From: Anastatus disparis
Lineage: Eukaryota; Arthropoda; Insecta; Hymenoptera; Eupelmidae
Length of the DNA stretch: 64,000 bases
Assembly: GCA_017163975.1 (NCBI GenBank)
Contig: JAFFSR010000244.1
Location: 10,231,501-10,295,500, forward strand
Direction of reading: 5' to 3'
Part shown: piece by piece, positions 1-10,194 of the stretch
Numbering within the stretch: the stretch's first letter is position 1
Layout: every line of letters begins with the position of its first letter
Translations under genes and position numbers: made by a program
The notes under the pieces: model-generated
Databases searched by the model: none
Told to the model about the DNA's origin: nothing
Seen by the model: only the letters and a program-made list of their open reading frames with translations

Positions 1-1163
1 ATATTATTTAAACCTCTGATTTATAAGTTGTTTAATAAGTAATATTTTATTTTTATATAAAATTAGCTATATTAATTTGCAAAACTTGATGGAATAATAT
101 CAAAGTAAATTGAAAATATATAACTTGCTCCCTTTTCAAATTTTTCAATTATGCTTATTAAACTGAAAATTGCAAACGAAATCTTTAATTAAACAGTAAT
201 AATTCAAATTCACTAGCGTCTCTCTAATCCCTTGACAAATATTTAACCTCAACGTCAGTCATTCTTTTATTTTTTATTCATCCCTTATTTAACCACTGAC
301 GTAACGTCAACTGCTAATTCGACGTTTATTCGTTAGGAAGATAAAAAAAGTAGCTAAGACGCGTGGCACTTGTTTCTCTTTTGCTTGATTGATGAAATCA
401 TTTTAGCCCCCCTTTCACGATCCGTAACATGAGCTTCAACATAGCTCTCGGGATTAAAAGCTATAAGCTTCTACATATTCTTTTTTTTATATTTTTTCAT
501 GCTTTTTATATACAAGGCTGTGGGATATATGAAAAGAAGTACTGAGACAAAGGCATTGTTGTGAGAAAAGCTTGCGGATGATTTGTTTTGCTTTTTAGCT
601 CTAATGTAGAAAATCATATTGTGTTGGTTTTGTATGCGTGCGTAAGCTCATTGTTGTTGGGATGTATATAATGCTTTATTGAGCTTGTTACGTGACTTCG
701 TTCATATAGCAAATTATAAAATGTTAGGAAAAGTTTTTTGCGGTATACGCGTATATTGTAAATCCATTCTATGAGGAATTGAATAATACGAAGTTTGTGA
801 ATTGATTTAAAAGCTGAAACGAAAGAATTAATCTTTAGAATTGATTGATGAAAAATAAAAAATAAATTGAAGATTATTCAATATTTGAACTGAAAAATTG
901 ATGAGTTGAAAAATTTGAATGAATTTTAAAAATTGTTATTAAGTCATTACAAAAGGCTTTTAAATTCATAACCTCAAACATCTTGAAAATAAATAAACTA
1001 CGTGAGTTATATAAAGAATTGAATTTGGAGAAGTCAATATAAGTGTATACAAGTATTTTGAAAAAAAATTAATTATTTTTGTTTTTAAAATAGTTTTCTA
1101 CGAACGATAAAAATCATGCTTAATTTTTAAGAATTTTCTACGAGTTTACAAATAATTAATAAT
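1..1163. other. AT-rich non-coding sequence, no gene seen
   Basis: No coding exon, RNA gene or clear repeat is visible. Stop codons are frequent in all frames and I see no convincing splice-flanked open stretch. It is either intergenic or intronic to the unidentified gene whose last exon may be at 13831-14067. Confidence 0.5.
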
Positions 1164-1345
1164 GAGATCGTCAGTGGCTCACTCGGTACAGTGATGGATT
1201 CGTAATCTCGAGGAGCTGAGTTCGAATCCTGCTCTCGGCCGATTGATACAAGCACCACTATATAAGTTACATGTGCTTTGTTCACAAATACATTGATGAC
1301 CTCCGTCGTTAATTAGCATCACAATGATAACAGCGACGTCAAAAG
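1164..1345 (+). mobile_element. tRNA-derived SINE, copy 1
   Basis: The first ~75 bases are tRNA-like. They have an A-box (TGGCTCACTCGG), a B-box (GAGTTCGAATCC) and a loop TTCGTAA in the anticodon position, as in a tRNA-Thr(CGT) relative. A tRNA-unrelated body follows, with the family landmarks GATACAAGCACCACT, ACATGTGCTTTGTTCAC, TTAATTAGCATC and CAGCGACGT, then an A-rich tail. Six other copies in the window share the whole length, so this is a dispersed SINE and not a working tRNA gene. It would be transcribed by RNA polymerase III and mobilised by a partner LINE, which is not present here. The D-arm has GGTACAGTG where other copies have GGTAGAGCG, so the copy is somewhat decayed. It is followed at once by a small DNA element and a foldback repeat (see findings). 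Confidence 0.88.
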
Positions 1346-1383
1346 AAAAAAAAAACAAATAAATAATGAATTATTTTCTCTAT

Positions 1384-1544
1384 GCCCCTGGTGGAAATTG
1401 AAACGTTTTTTTTACCATTTTTTGGCCAGTAGAAATGGAAACGCTTTTTTTAACATTTATTGGACATTTATTTGGCATTTTTATTACTAATAACCTCAAA
1501 TTTTTATACACACCATTTTTAATGCTCACATTTCTACCAGGGGC
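1384..1544. mobile_element. Small terminal-inverted-repeat element (MITE-like)
   Basis: The ends are 15-bp imperfect inverted repeats: GCCCCTGGTGGAAAT at the left and, read on the opposite strand, GCCCCTGGTAGAAAT at the right (one mismatch). Next to the left end the first ~45 bases are repeated in tandem (GAAATTGAAACG, then GAAATGGAAACG, each followed by a T-run and a TTGG). There is a TA dinucleotide one or two bases outside each end, which suits a TA-targeting superfamily, but I cannot assign it. There is no coding capacity. A related locus at about 7165-7259 lacks this insert, supporting a discrete insertion. Confidence 0.7.
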
Positions 1545-1589
1545 GCTACTTGTTTATATAAAAAATTGAATAAAAAAATTTTTTTATCA

Positions 1590-2085
1590 TAGCCAACAAG
1601 TAGAATGCATTGCATTTGGGTCTCGGATTTTCTTCTCACTTTGAGATATTTTTTCTTACATAAAATTATAAAAAAAGCCGCATCCATTCTTTTCATCCGC
1701 ATTCATTGATTTTTCAATGTTATAAGCAGTTTAGTCTAGATTTTAAGACATTTAAAAAAATTTGCATCAGTTTTATAGTTGTATAGTTTTTGAACTACTT
1801 ATTCTATAAAGTTTCTACTTCTTGTATATTAAAGTTGTGATCAAAACCTTTCGATTAAAAAAAAACGTGTTCAAAAAATTCAAGTTGTTTAAAAGTTATG
1901 AGGGAATAAAAGTATTGCAAATATTTAGCTAAAAATTTGCATAAAAAATAAATGCTGCATTTCAGTCTGAATTTCATCTTAATTTTCATCCCTTCATAAC
2001 TTTTGAACAGCTTGAGCTTAAGAAAAAGTAATATCTCAAAATTAAAAGGAAATCCAAGACCCAAATGCAATACCCTCTCCTTGTA
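1590..2085. repeat. Foldback-type repeat, locus 1
   Basis: Two nested pairs of inverted segments are visible. The outer pair is 1609-1658 (starting ATTGCATTTGGGTCTCGG) and 2019-2071, which reads as its reverse complement with some mismatches. The inner pair is 1879-1904 (TTCAAGTTGTTTAAAAG...) and 1990-2016. The same outer sequence occurs again at about 7095-7165 in the opposite orientation. No transposase or reverse transcriptase is encoded. The left arms are ~220 bp apart while the right arms are adjacent, so the element is a mosaic or has suffered an insertion. Confidence 0.65.
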
Positions 2086-3659
2086 AGTCAGTTTTAAAGA
2101 ATCTGCATTAGTAAAACCAAATTTATAACTAACTAGTTTTGTGAGAAAAACAAAAATTAGATCAAAATCAATCAATCGTTCTCCTTAACATAAATATACA
2201 TAAATGCATTCGCATACGCACATTTACAAATATACATGCACCTACACATGCACACGCATTCTTAAAACTCATTCTTAATTGTATTTTGCCTGCTGCGAAC
2301 GTGTTAATTGTATTACGTGAATAAAAATAAAAGAAAATTTTTTCAACTTCAACGTTATAAAATACCACTAATGATAAAACTATTTTATAGTATGTAATTT
2401 GCAAGTAGTTATATGCATATACATATATATCTAGGCGCCAGTAATAATTTCAAGTTTATCATCAACATTCAACACCTTCTAGTACTCTTGTAAAGTGTAT
2501 CATTAACGCGCTAACGGAAAATTGCTCGACGAGCACAAAATCACTCTTTAAAGTCACTGCAACTTTTTGCACCTCTTATAGCAATACAAGAAAAAAAAAA
2601 TAAAAATATATGAAGAACGAAAAAAGAAAAAAATATATATAACCATTGGAAAAATATTTTTTTTTTTTACCTATACCTAAAGTTTCTCAACGTCATCATT
2701 AAAATTCATGTACATACCAGAACATTTGCGTGTTAGTAATCAGGCTCACGTGAAAAATATAAAAGTTATATATGTATATATATATATATGACCAAAACGA
2801 GTAAGAGGATAAAAGAAGAAAAAAAAACACACTACTGGGGGTGGAAAAAAAGAGCTTTGACGAGTGGAATTAACGCCTCGGCTCGCGTAATTTCTGGTTC
2901 GACTGCAATTGTGCACCGTCAGTCGAAAGAGAGTGAAAAAAGAAAGAGAGAGAGAGAAAGTACAAAAATCCGCAAATGTGTCTCGAATCTCGCTTAATTA
3001 AAAGCCTTGCAAGCTTCTCGAGTCAAGTTCCAACCCTCGTTCATTTCTTCTCACTCTTTTCTTCTTTTTCTTTTAGCTTTTCTTGCAGTTTCTCTCTTTC
3101 TTCTGTCACACTCTTCATAATCTACTAGTTACAATGTTGAGAACTTGCCAGTTTTACCAAAAAAATTTCTGGTTATGAAGTTTGTTTCCTGTCGAACGAA
3201 TTTATAGCTAATCACCAAAAATTGATTAAACTTTATAGTCTCGTTTTGTAAAAATCAATTTCATCAAATAAAGAATTAATTTTTCTGTTGCATTTATAGT
3301 TAAATATTGTATGAGATTGCATCAAATAAAAGATAATTCTTGTTGTCAAAAAACCCAATTAAAATGAACTATCTAGAAAAATAAAACTATTCATCCAAAC
3401 TGGTTAATAAATTCAAAGATGACGAAATTTGATTTTTATCCTCTATACCTTATCCTCATCTCTGTGCCCTTACATCTTATCATCCGGTCTCTTTCACTCT
3501 TTTCTTTTTATTTTTAACATTGCTTCTTTTGTACAAGGCAAATCTTTCCTTTCCTACAATATCTCCCTACTCTTTAATTTCTCCACGTTTTTTGTACGTA
3601 GTATTTTTACGCTTTTGGGGTAGCTCTCGTTTTGTACGTGTATATATCAAAAAAAAGGG

Positions 3660-3681
3660 CACGTGGCACTATGGACACGTG
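3660..3681. promoter_or_regulatory. Pair of palindromic E-boxes
   Basis: Two CACGTG hexamers lie at 3660-3665 and 3676-3681, 16 bp apart start to start, inside a short GC-richer patch. CACGTG is the canonical site for bHLH factors such as Myc/Max or Clock/Cycle. Two this close in AT-rich sequence may be a regulatory site, but nothing else here shows function. Confidence 0.25.
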
Positions 3682-5569
3682 TCAGTAAGAGGATATCCGT
3701 CGGGCTGGTCCATTCATTCGCCATATACTCGTTGCAAAAAAAGAAAGAAGTAATATAAAGAGCAGAAGAGAGAAAGAGAGAAAAAGAAAGAGAGGATCGA
3801 ATCTCAGGTGCTTGCACACGCGTATACTTATGCCTCGTCAGACGGAAACTTCTTTTTATTTCTCTCTAACATAAAGAATAGGGTACGAGCCCTTATACTT
3901 GACTTGCTTTTCTTTACTTTCTGAGAGTTAGTTTTTTTTCTCTCTCTTCTTTTGCTACATACGTGTATATATATCTAACTTTAGTTCTTGTGTAAAATGA
4001 GGAGAAAAAAAAATATGTTGAAACATTGAATATGTCTGTATATGTATCTTTAATTATACACGCGAAGTCAAGAGAACGATGAGCATATATGAGAGAGAGA
4101 GAGAAGTGAGAAAGAACAGATATATACGCGTGCTTCACGCGAAGTGCATTGCTCCAGAACTTCATTAAGTATATAGGAATGAAGTATATAGACCTTTTTA
4201 AACAAGAAAAAAAAACTTCTTTTTTTTTTTAATTGGAAAGGCGTAGAACTGAAAGAATTGTGTGCAGTGATCTGATTATTATATTATGTACTTGAAAATT
4301 CAAAAAAATAAAAAAAAAATAAATTAAGTATAAGGTGACACTTTTCAACTATACATGAATGATATTTCAAGGATATTTGAATTACATCTTACTAATAAAC
4401 CTTAAAAATGATTATTTGTATCAACATCATTTTCATTATTTTTTCATTTTAAAATTATGTAATTAACTTATAGTTTTATTAAACATTCGCATAATATTGA
4501 AAACAATTGCTAATGCAAAATACAATTTTTATTAGCCTACGCTTAATTCAATTGAGATTTTATAAATGAAAAAAAAAACTAAAGTTAAAAGAAAAAAAAA
4601 TCATTTCTTCGTGATCGGTAAAATGTAAGCGCGTTGATTTTTTTATTCTTTTCGATTTCAATCGAAATGTGGTTCTATATAGGATCAGGTCGGTATTTCT
4701 TAAAGTCTAAAGCCAAATGCGTATATACACAAGAATCAGCGCATTACTAAAGAGAAGAGCCGGATCATTGCAATTCTTCGATTCGATAACATATGCATGT
4801 ATACAGATGTGTACTCTATAGCATTTATTTACGTAAAATGTATATGGGCGCTTCCATATCATCATAATAATTTTGGAAAAATATATTTTTATTATAATTT
4901 TAAAATAATAAATTTATATCAAATTTTTATAAATTAATTAGTGATTGAAAAACAAAATCTAAAATGATACAATAATTCTACTATCTACTGTTGGATATTT
5001 TAGACATAATGATTTTTTTATATTTTATTTTGTATCAATGTTTAAAAGTAAAAGAAATTAAAAAAATTTCTATAAATTTATGATCTTGGTTCAAATACAA
5101 TTTGAGTTATCTTTGACAATTTTAATAATTATACTGAATTCGTTTGCCTAAAACATTATTATTTATTATATGAAAGCAATATGAACTTTTTTTTAATAAT
5201 CTACAGATTAAAATGTGCCAAAACTGTTTGTAATTATTTCATGAGTAAGAGTACATAGAAAGCTCCATGTATCAAAATAATATAATACCGAATACTATAA
5301 TATCATTCAGTAAATATATGCATATAAAAGAAATTTCCTCTTCATCTCACTCTTACCTCTTATAATCATAAGATTTCCCTTTTACCAGTCGGTCGGCAAG
5401 GATCATGTAAAAGGTCTTATCGAATCAAGTAAACAACGATTCTTATTCGAGAAAAGAGAATCAAGGTATAAAAGCCGACCCTTTTATTTTTTTTCTGTTT
5501 TTTTTTTCTTTGGTGCGTGCTTGGTGAATGTATCTTCATAACAGAGAATTTAGCTACTTCTCTCTTCCT

Positions 5570-5618
5570 CTCAATACGGTAATCGAAACGAAAATTCTGC
5601 CATTTCCCCCGTATTGAG
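5570..5618. repeat. Perfect 10-bp inverted repeat
   Basis: CTCAATACGG at 5570-5579 and its exact reverse complement CCGTATTGAG at 5609-5618 enclose a 29-base loop. No other copy was noticed in the window, so this may be chance or a small structured site. Confidence 0.3.
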
Positions 5619-6533
5619 TCGGCAAAAACAAGTTTTCGTTTTATAAATGCCGGGGATTTGTTGTTAATACCAGTCGTTGGCGGTGCGCACGGTTCGATGA
5701 AAGGTTTTTCATGGTTGCGCTAAGGCTATTTTGAATGCCATGAAACATTATAAGAATAAAAGGTATAAGCTTGTGAAAAAAAGGTGTTGTGTATATTGAT
5801 TTTAAAAATATATTTTGTACATTTCTTTTGATAATATTGAGTAAGAATATTAATTTAAAGTATGATTAATATGTATCAAAGAAATTAAGATATATTATTG
5901 AAAATGTATCTTATGATTTATTTTTAAATAATAATAAAAGCTTTTAAAACGTTATTCTTACTGTTCTGATGTGGAGCAGAACTATTTTTATTTAAAAATT
6001 AAAATTGTAATTATTAAAAATAAAATGTTCTTTGTGCGAAACCAAATGAAAATATTAAAAATTCATATAGAACTATCGCTTGGTTTTGATTGATGAAAAG
6101 TGATATCTTTAATTTAAAATACAGAAAAAACTTATACTAATTTTTTTTCAGTCACAAAAGATATTTTATCTTTCTTCACAAAAAATGAGCTATCACTTTG
6201 CTTAGCCAAAAACGAAATATCATCTTGACCAACTGAAAACGAGATATCATCGTATTCATCTCAAACAATATACTCATTTAAATACATCTTTGGAAATAGC
6301 ACATATTAGTTTTTCTGATTTACTAATGTATAAACGTAAAAAATTGTTTGCATATCTGGGATTAGATTACTTAAGTAATTTCACACTAAAATTTTATGCA
6401 GAATTGAATCATTTTTTATTATTATTGAAATAAATTTTAATATTTTTTATTGTTAAAGAGTAATGAAATAAACGTGAACAAAAAGTAGTATTTACTTAAA
6501 TGCGCTTTGTGTTTCAGCAGGTCGAGTACATTT

Positions 6534-7165
6534 GTCCTTTTCTAATAAAAAAATTGATCTTTTTACAAATATTAATAATTTTAGCAAAAAATAAAAAGAA
6601 AGCCGCATCTCGTATAAAATAAAAGCAATATTTTCATTTATGAGAAAGAATTGATTTTATTGCTTTGTTTTCAAGAAAACCTAAAAAAACTTAAAACATA
6701 GAGGTTATAGGGTAAACAATTAGGTTTTTCAAGGTTTTCTTTCTTGAAAACAATTGCTTTAAAGCAATAAAATTCTTTTTTATCAAAGAAAATTTTGGTT
6801 TTTGATACGAGATGCGGCTTTCTCTTCATTTCTTGCTGTAGTTGTTTAATTTTTTGATTAGAAAAGGACGGAGATACGTAATCTTTTCTGAATATTATGC
6901 CTACGTGGAGAAAAAAGTAGAGCAAAAATTACAATCCTTATTGTAAAGCAACCACAGGCTGTCATTTTGGCCAAAAATGACCATACTTTATAATAAAGTT
7001 TACTATGGTATATTGTAAAAATTCCTGTACAACTTAGGAATTTTTACTCTATTTTTTTCTCCGCGTAATAGATATTATTTTGCCTTTTTCATGGTTTTAT
7101 GTAGGAAAAAATATCCCAAAGTTAGAAGAAAATCTAAGGCCCAAATGCAATGTGTTCTACTGTTA
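6534..7165. repeat. Foldback-type repeat, locus 2
   Basis: The main arms are 6534-6682 and 6732-6869 with a ~50-base loop. Matching blocks include GTCCTTTTCTAAT at 6534 with ATTAGAAAAGGAC ending at 6869; GAAAGCCGCATCTCGTAT at 6598-6615 with its complement at 6805-6822; and TTATTGCTTTGTTTTCAAG near 6657 with its counterpart near 6740-6772. A second pair is 6900-6930 and 7039-7068, enclosing three small palindromes. The right end, about 7095-7165, is the reverse complement of 1590-1665. A minus-strand open frame (6671-6925, 84 codons) runs through the right arm; it resembles no protein I know and is probably a by-product of the repeat. Confidence 0.65.
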
Positions 7166-7258
7166 GCTATATTAAAAAGGTTTTTTATTAAATTATTTAT
7201 ACAAAAAGATATAGTACCACGACAGATATCAGGAAATTTATTTTGTTTTTTAATTTAA

Positions 7259-7445
7259 TTTAACGTCGCTGTATTTATGCTATCATTGCGATGCTAATTA
7301 GCGATGGAGATCGTTAGTGTGTTTGTGAACTGCAGCACATGTAACGTACAGTGGTGCTCGTATCAATCGGCCGAGAGCGGGATTTGAACTCGGGACCCCG
7401 AGATTATGAATCCATCGCTCTACCGAGTGAGCCACTGACGACCTC
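7259..7445 (-). mobile_element. tRNA-derived SINE, copy 2
   Basis: Read on the minus strand it has the same head (GTCGTCAGTGGCTCACTCGG, then GAGCGATGGATTC) and the same body as copy 1, ending CAGCGACGTTAAAT. The intact palindrome GCTAATTAGC lies at 7293-7302. The B-box region reads GAGTTCAAATCCC, one change from the usual TTCGAATCC. On the minus strand it lies directly upstream of foldback locus 2, the same relative order as SINE copy 1 and foldback locus 1. Confidence 0.88.
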
Positions 7446-7966
7446 TCAATGATAGATATTAAATGACTGTTTTTTAATTTTATAGCATTTATGGCGTGTA
7501 CTTTATTATTAATCTATATCTTTTTTTAGCGGCAATATTAGGTTTTGTTAATTCACTCTAATATATTAACTTAAAGTGCAATATTTATACTAATGTTAAG
7601 TTTATTTTCAAAAAGCTTGTAATCACACGCTTTTTATATTTTATTATAAGATTAACAAATATCTCAGTATCTACTTATCAATTTTCACTGATCCATTTGT
7701 AGAATTAAAATAAATTTAAATTACTTGATCTTATTGTTTTGAATTGAAAATTCTAATTGCTAAAGTTAACTGTCCTCCCCTCTCCCTCCATTCCTTCTAC
7801 CTTGTCGCAAGCAACCATAATATTTCTTACTACCCTTTCTTTAAATCGATAAATGACAAGTATAAATATTATTTTATCCACAGAAATATAAGTCGAATTT
7901 CGAAATCCTTATAATTTATTTTCTCGCACACGGCGCGCAAAATACTATTTTTCCTTGAAATGAATC

Positions 7967-8040
7967 GGGAGCAAAATAATCGATTCCCCCTCTTGCGAGC
8001 AAAATAATTTTGCTCTCTAGGGAGCAAAATACTTTCCCTC
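7967..8040. repeat. Clustered GGGAGCAAAATA motifs with internal palindrome
   Basis: GGGAGCAAAATA occurs at 7967-7978 and about 8020-8031, with a variant GCGAGCAAAATA at 7995-8006. The middle copy forms the perfect palindrome GAGCAAAATAATTTTGCTC (7997-8015). The same 12-mer, inverted, is in the right arm of the large palindrome at about 8740. The cluster may be a degraded relative of that element. Confidence 0.5.
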
Positions 8041-8637
8041 CCGCAGAGAACAAAGAAAGAGAGAGAATCACATTTGCGCATACTTATGAAATATTGGCGC
8101 GCTTTTGCTGTCTCCCCACTTTTTCCAATCTTTTCTTTGTAAAAGCGTTCTTTCTTGCAAGCATTCAATAAACGCGCGACTTTCAGTTCTCACGCTACTT
8201 TGATGTTGATCGCATTCAATTATTTAAATATTAATATAAATTATTTTTCATTTCTAATTTCTTTTTCTTATTCTCGTTCCAAAATAAATATTATTAACAA
8301 TTACAGTAATTTTTTGGAAATTTTTTCAATTTATACTTTTTTTTATTATTGTTTAACAATCCTCTTTTACATCCAAATTAAATATATCATTAAATTAAAA
8401 AATATTTATGTTAATATTGAGTTACTAATCGTTCTAATGTTTGTTATATAATTTTCATTTTTATTTATTATGTAATTTCAATTTTTATTTATTATGTAGT
8501 TTTCATAATAATGTACACAGACATGTATTATTTAAAATAAAAAACCTTTTCATGCAATAAAAAATATATCTAATTATTACGTTGTTATACATGTTTACTA
8601 AACAATCACATAAGATTTATCGCACCTTGTACGAGAA

Positions 8638-8771
8638 AATAGTATGTGCTACACGGGAGCGAATAGGTGATTCCTGACTCGTGCAATTTGACGCCCTCGC
8701 TACGCTCGGGCGGCAAACATGCACTCGTCAGGAATCACCTATTTTGCTCCCTTGTAGCACAATATACTATT
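8638..8771. repeat. Near-perfect ~130-bp palindrome (foldback element)
   Basis: The left half starts ATAGTATGTGCTACACGGG; the right half read backwards on the other strand gives ATAGTATATTGTGCTACAAGGG. The arms then share GGTGATTCCTGAC, GTGCA and GCCCTCGCTACGCTCGG-type sequence up to the centre near 8702. Only scattered mismatches and one- to three-base gaps separate the arms. The core is far more GC-rich than its surroundings. There is no coding capacity. It is best described as a miniature foldback element or a structured repeat of unknown family. Confidence 0.75.
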
Positions 8772-10007
8772 ATTTTATTTGGTTCATAATTTCAATTTAT
8801 TTGGAAAATCTTCGAAAAATTTACAATTTATCTATTTGCTATTTTTTTTTATTGTGACGCTGTAATATGTTTCTAAATATCACTCATGATTTAGTATTAT
8901 TAAAATTTGTAAATGTTTATGTAAAATTTATTACTTCAACTGTATCCTTATAATATTTTACATTATTATAGTATATACTCACTATTTTCTAAGTCTATGA
9001 ATAATTTGTGTTCTCATTTTATTGCTCTCTGCGTATTTTCGTAGAAACTATGTTCATTTTCATATTTTTTCTTCAGCATAACGTATTCCAAATAATAAAA
9101 CAGTCCATAACGAAAATTTCGATTCATAAATCTAACAACAGACTCAAAGAGGACAATTAACATCCGCTAAACATCTATATAATACCACTTTTAGAGAGAA
9201 AAAAAAAGTACTTATCGTCTGTCATATTCACAAACGCACATATCTAAAAGAGACACATCGAGTGGATAAATACACGAAGAAACTGGATTACTCGAGAAAA
9301 GCTTATATTTCTCTCAGCGAGAACATTCAATAAGCAACAGAAAAAGAGACCATCGAACTACTTTTTTCCTTTAGCGCTCATAATGACAGAGCTGAATACG
9401 TGAAAAGTGGACACTTTCCTTCCTGTGGTCAAGCGAACTTTGTATGTATATACATACAACTACCGGACACTAAATTTAGTAAATAATCCGCACAGCGGAG
9501 GTCCCTTCTTCCGTTTTTTTTTTTGAAAGAGAGAGAGAGGAAAAACTGACAACTTGTATTATACAAAAGGATTTAAAGACATGGATTTCTTTTCCGGACT
9601 AAGAACGAAGAAGCAAAGGCATACAACGAAAAATAAAAGAAAATAGAAATACTTGAGAATTTATTTACATAAAAGAACTTTTTTTCGGTTGGAAATAATA
9701 AGAGCAAAGAAAAAGAAAGAGAGAAAAAAAAGATGTAAGATAGAAACAAGAGCGAACTTACAAGGAAAAAAGGTAAGAATATCGGTTAGAAATCAGCAAG
9801 TTAGCGATCGGATCGATGATAAATTTGCAAAATTAAATAGTCAGCGTTAGTAAATTAAAGTTAAACAGATTTTTAAGTTATACTTTAATGACATTGTCAG
9901 ATATTTTTTTTTTCATGACATAAAATCGTCATTATTCGTCGTAAAAAAATTAATTTTTTACCAAATTTATATTTTTTTAGAGAACGTTTGTTATTTTTTT
10001 TTGTTTT

Positions 10008-10194
10008 ATTTAATGTCGCTGTATTTATACTATCTTTGCGATGCTAATTAGCGACGGAGGTTTTCAATGTGTTTATGAAGAAAGCACATGTAATGTACAG
10101 TGGTGCTTGTATCAATCGGCCGAAAGCGGGAATCAAACTCAGACCCCTCGGGCTATGAATCAATCGCTCTACCAAGTGAGCCACTGAAGACCTC
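10008..10194 (-). mobile_element. tRNA-derived SINE, copy 3
   Basis: The minus strand reads GAGGTCTTCAGTGGCTCACTTGG, with the family body and the intact GCTAATTAGC palindrome. Changes in the B-box (GAGTTTGATTCCC) and the anticodon region (TTCATAGCCC) make this one of the more diverged copies. Confidence 0.85.

Larger units (their letters stand above)
2086..6533. other. AT-rich non-coding sequence with GA tracts
   Basis: I find no exon with convincing splice sites. The stretch holds (GA)n-rich patches (about 2940-2965, 3764-3800, 4090-4110), a slightly GC-richer patch at 2855-2935, an E-box pair at 3660-3681 and a perfect 10-bp-stem inverted repeat at 5570-5618 (CTCAATACGG / CCGTATTGAG). The open frames here are lysine- or serine-rich and lack codon structure. 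Confidence 0.5.
7446..10007. other. Non-coding sequence with a motif cluster and a large palindrome
   Basis: No gene is recognised. Apart from the motif cluster (7967-8040) and the palindrome (8638-8771), the sequence is AT-rich. A minus-strand open frame at 7869-8168 (99 codons) spans the motif cluster and looks like a repeat artefact. At 9653-9770 a lysine-rich open frame ends at a donor-like AAAAAGGTAAGA, which might be a non-coding transcript exon, but I see no supporting acceptor. Confidence 0.45.

Noticed and set aside
1164..1240. Functional tRNA-Thr gene suggested by A- and B-boxes
   Set aside because: The acceptor and T stems do not pair well, and the same sequence with the same long 3' body recurs seven times, so these are SINE heads.
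6671..6925. 84-codon minus-strand ORF as a possible transposase fragment
   Set aside because: It runs through the arm of an inverted repeat and resembles no transposase motif; better explained by the repeat.
7869..8168. 99-codon minus-strand ORF
   Set aside because: It covers the GGGAGCAAAATA motif cluster and has no splice signals or recognisable domain.
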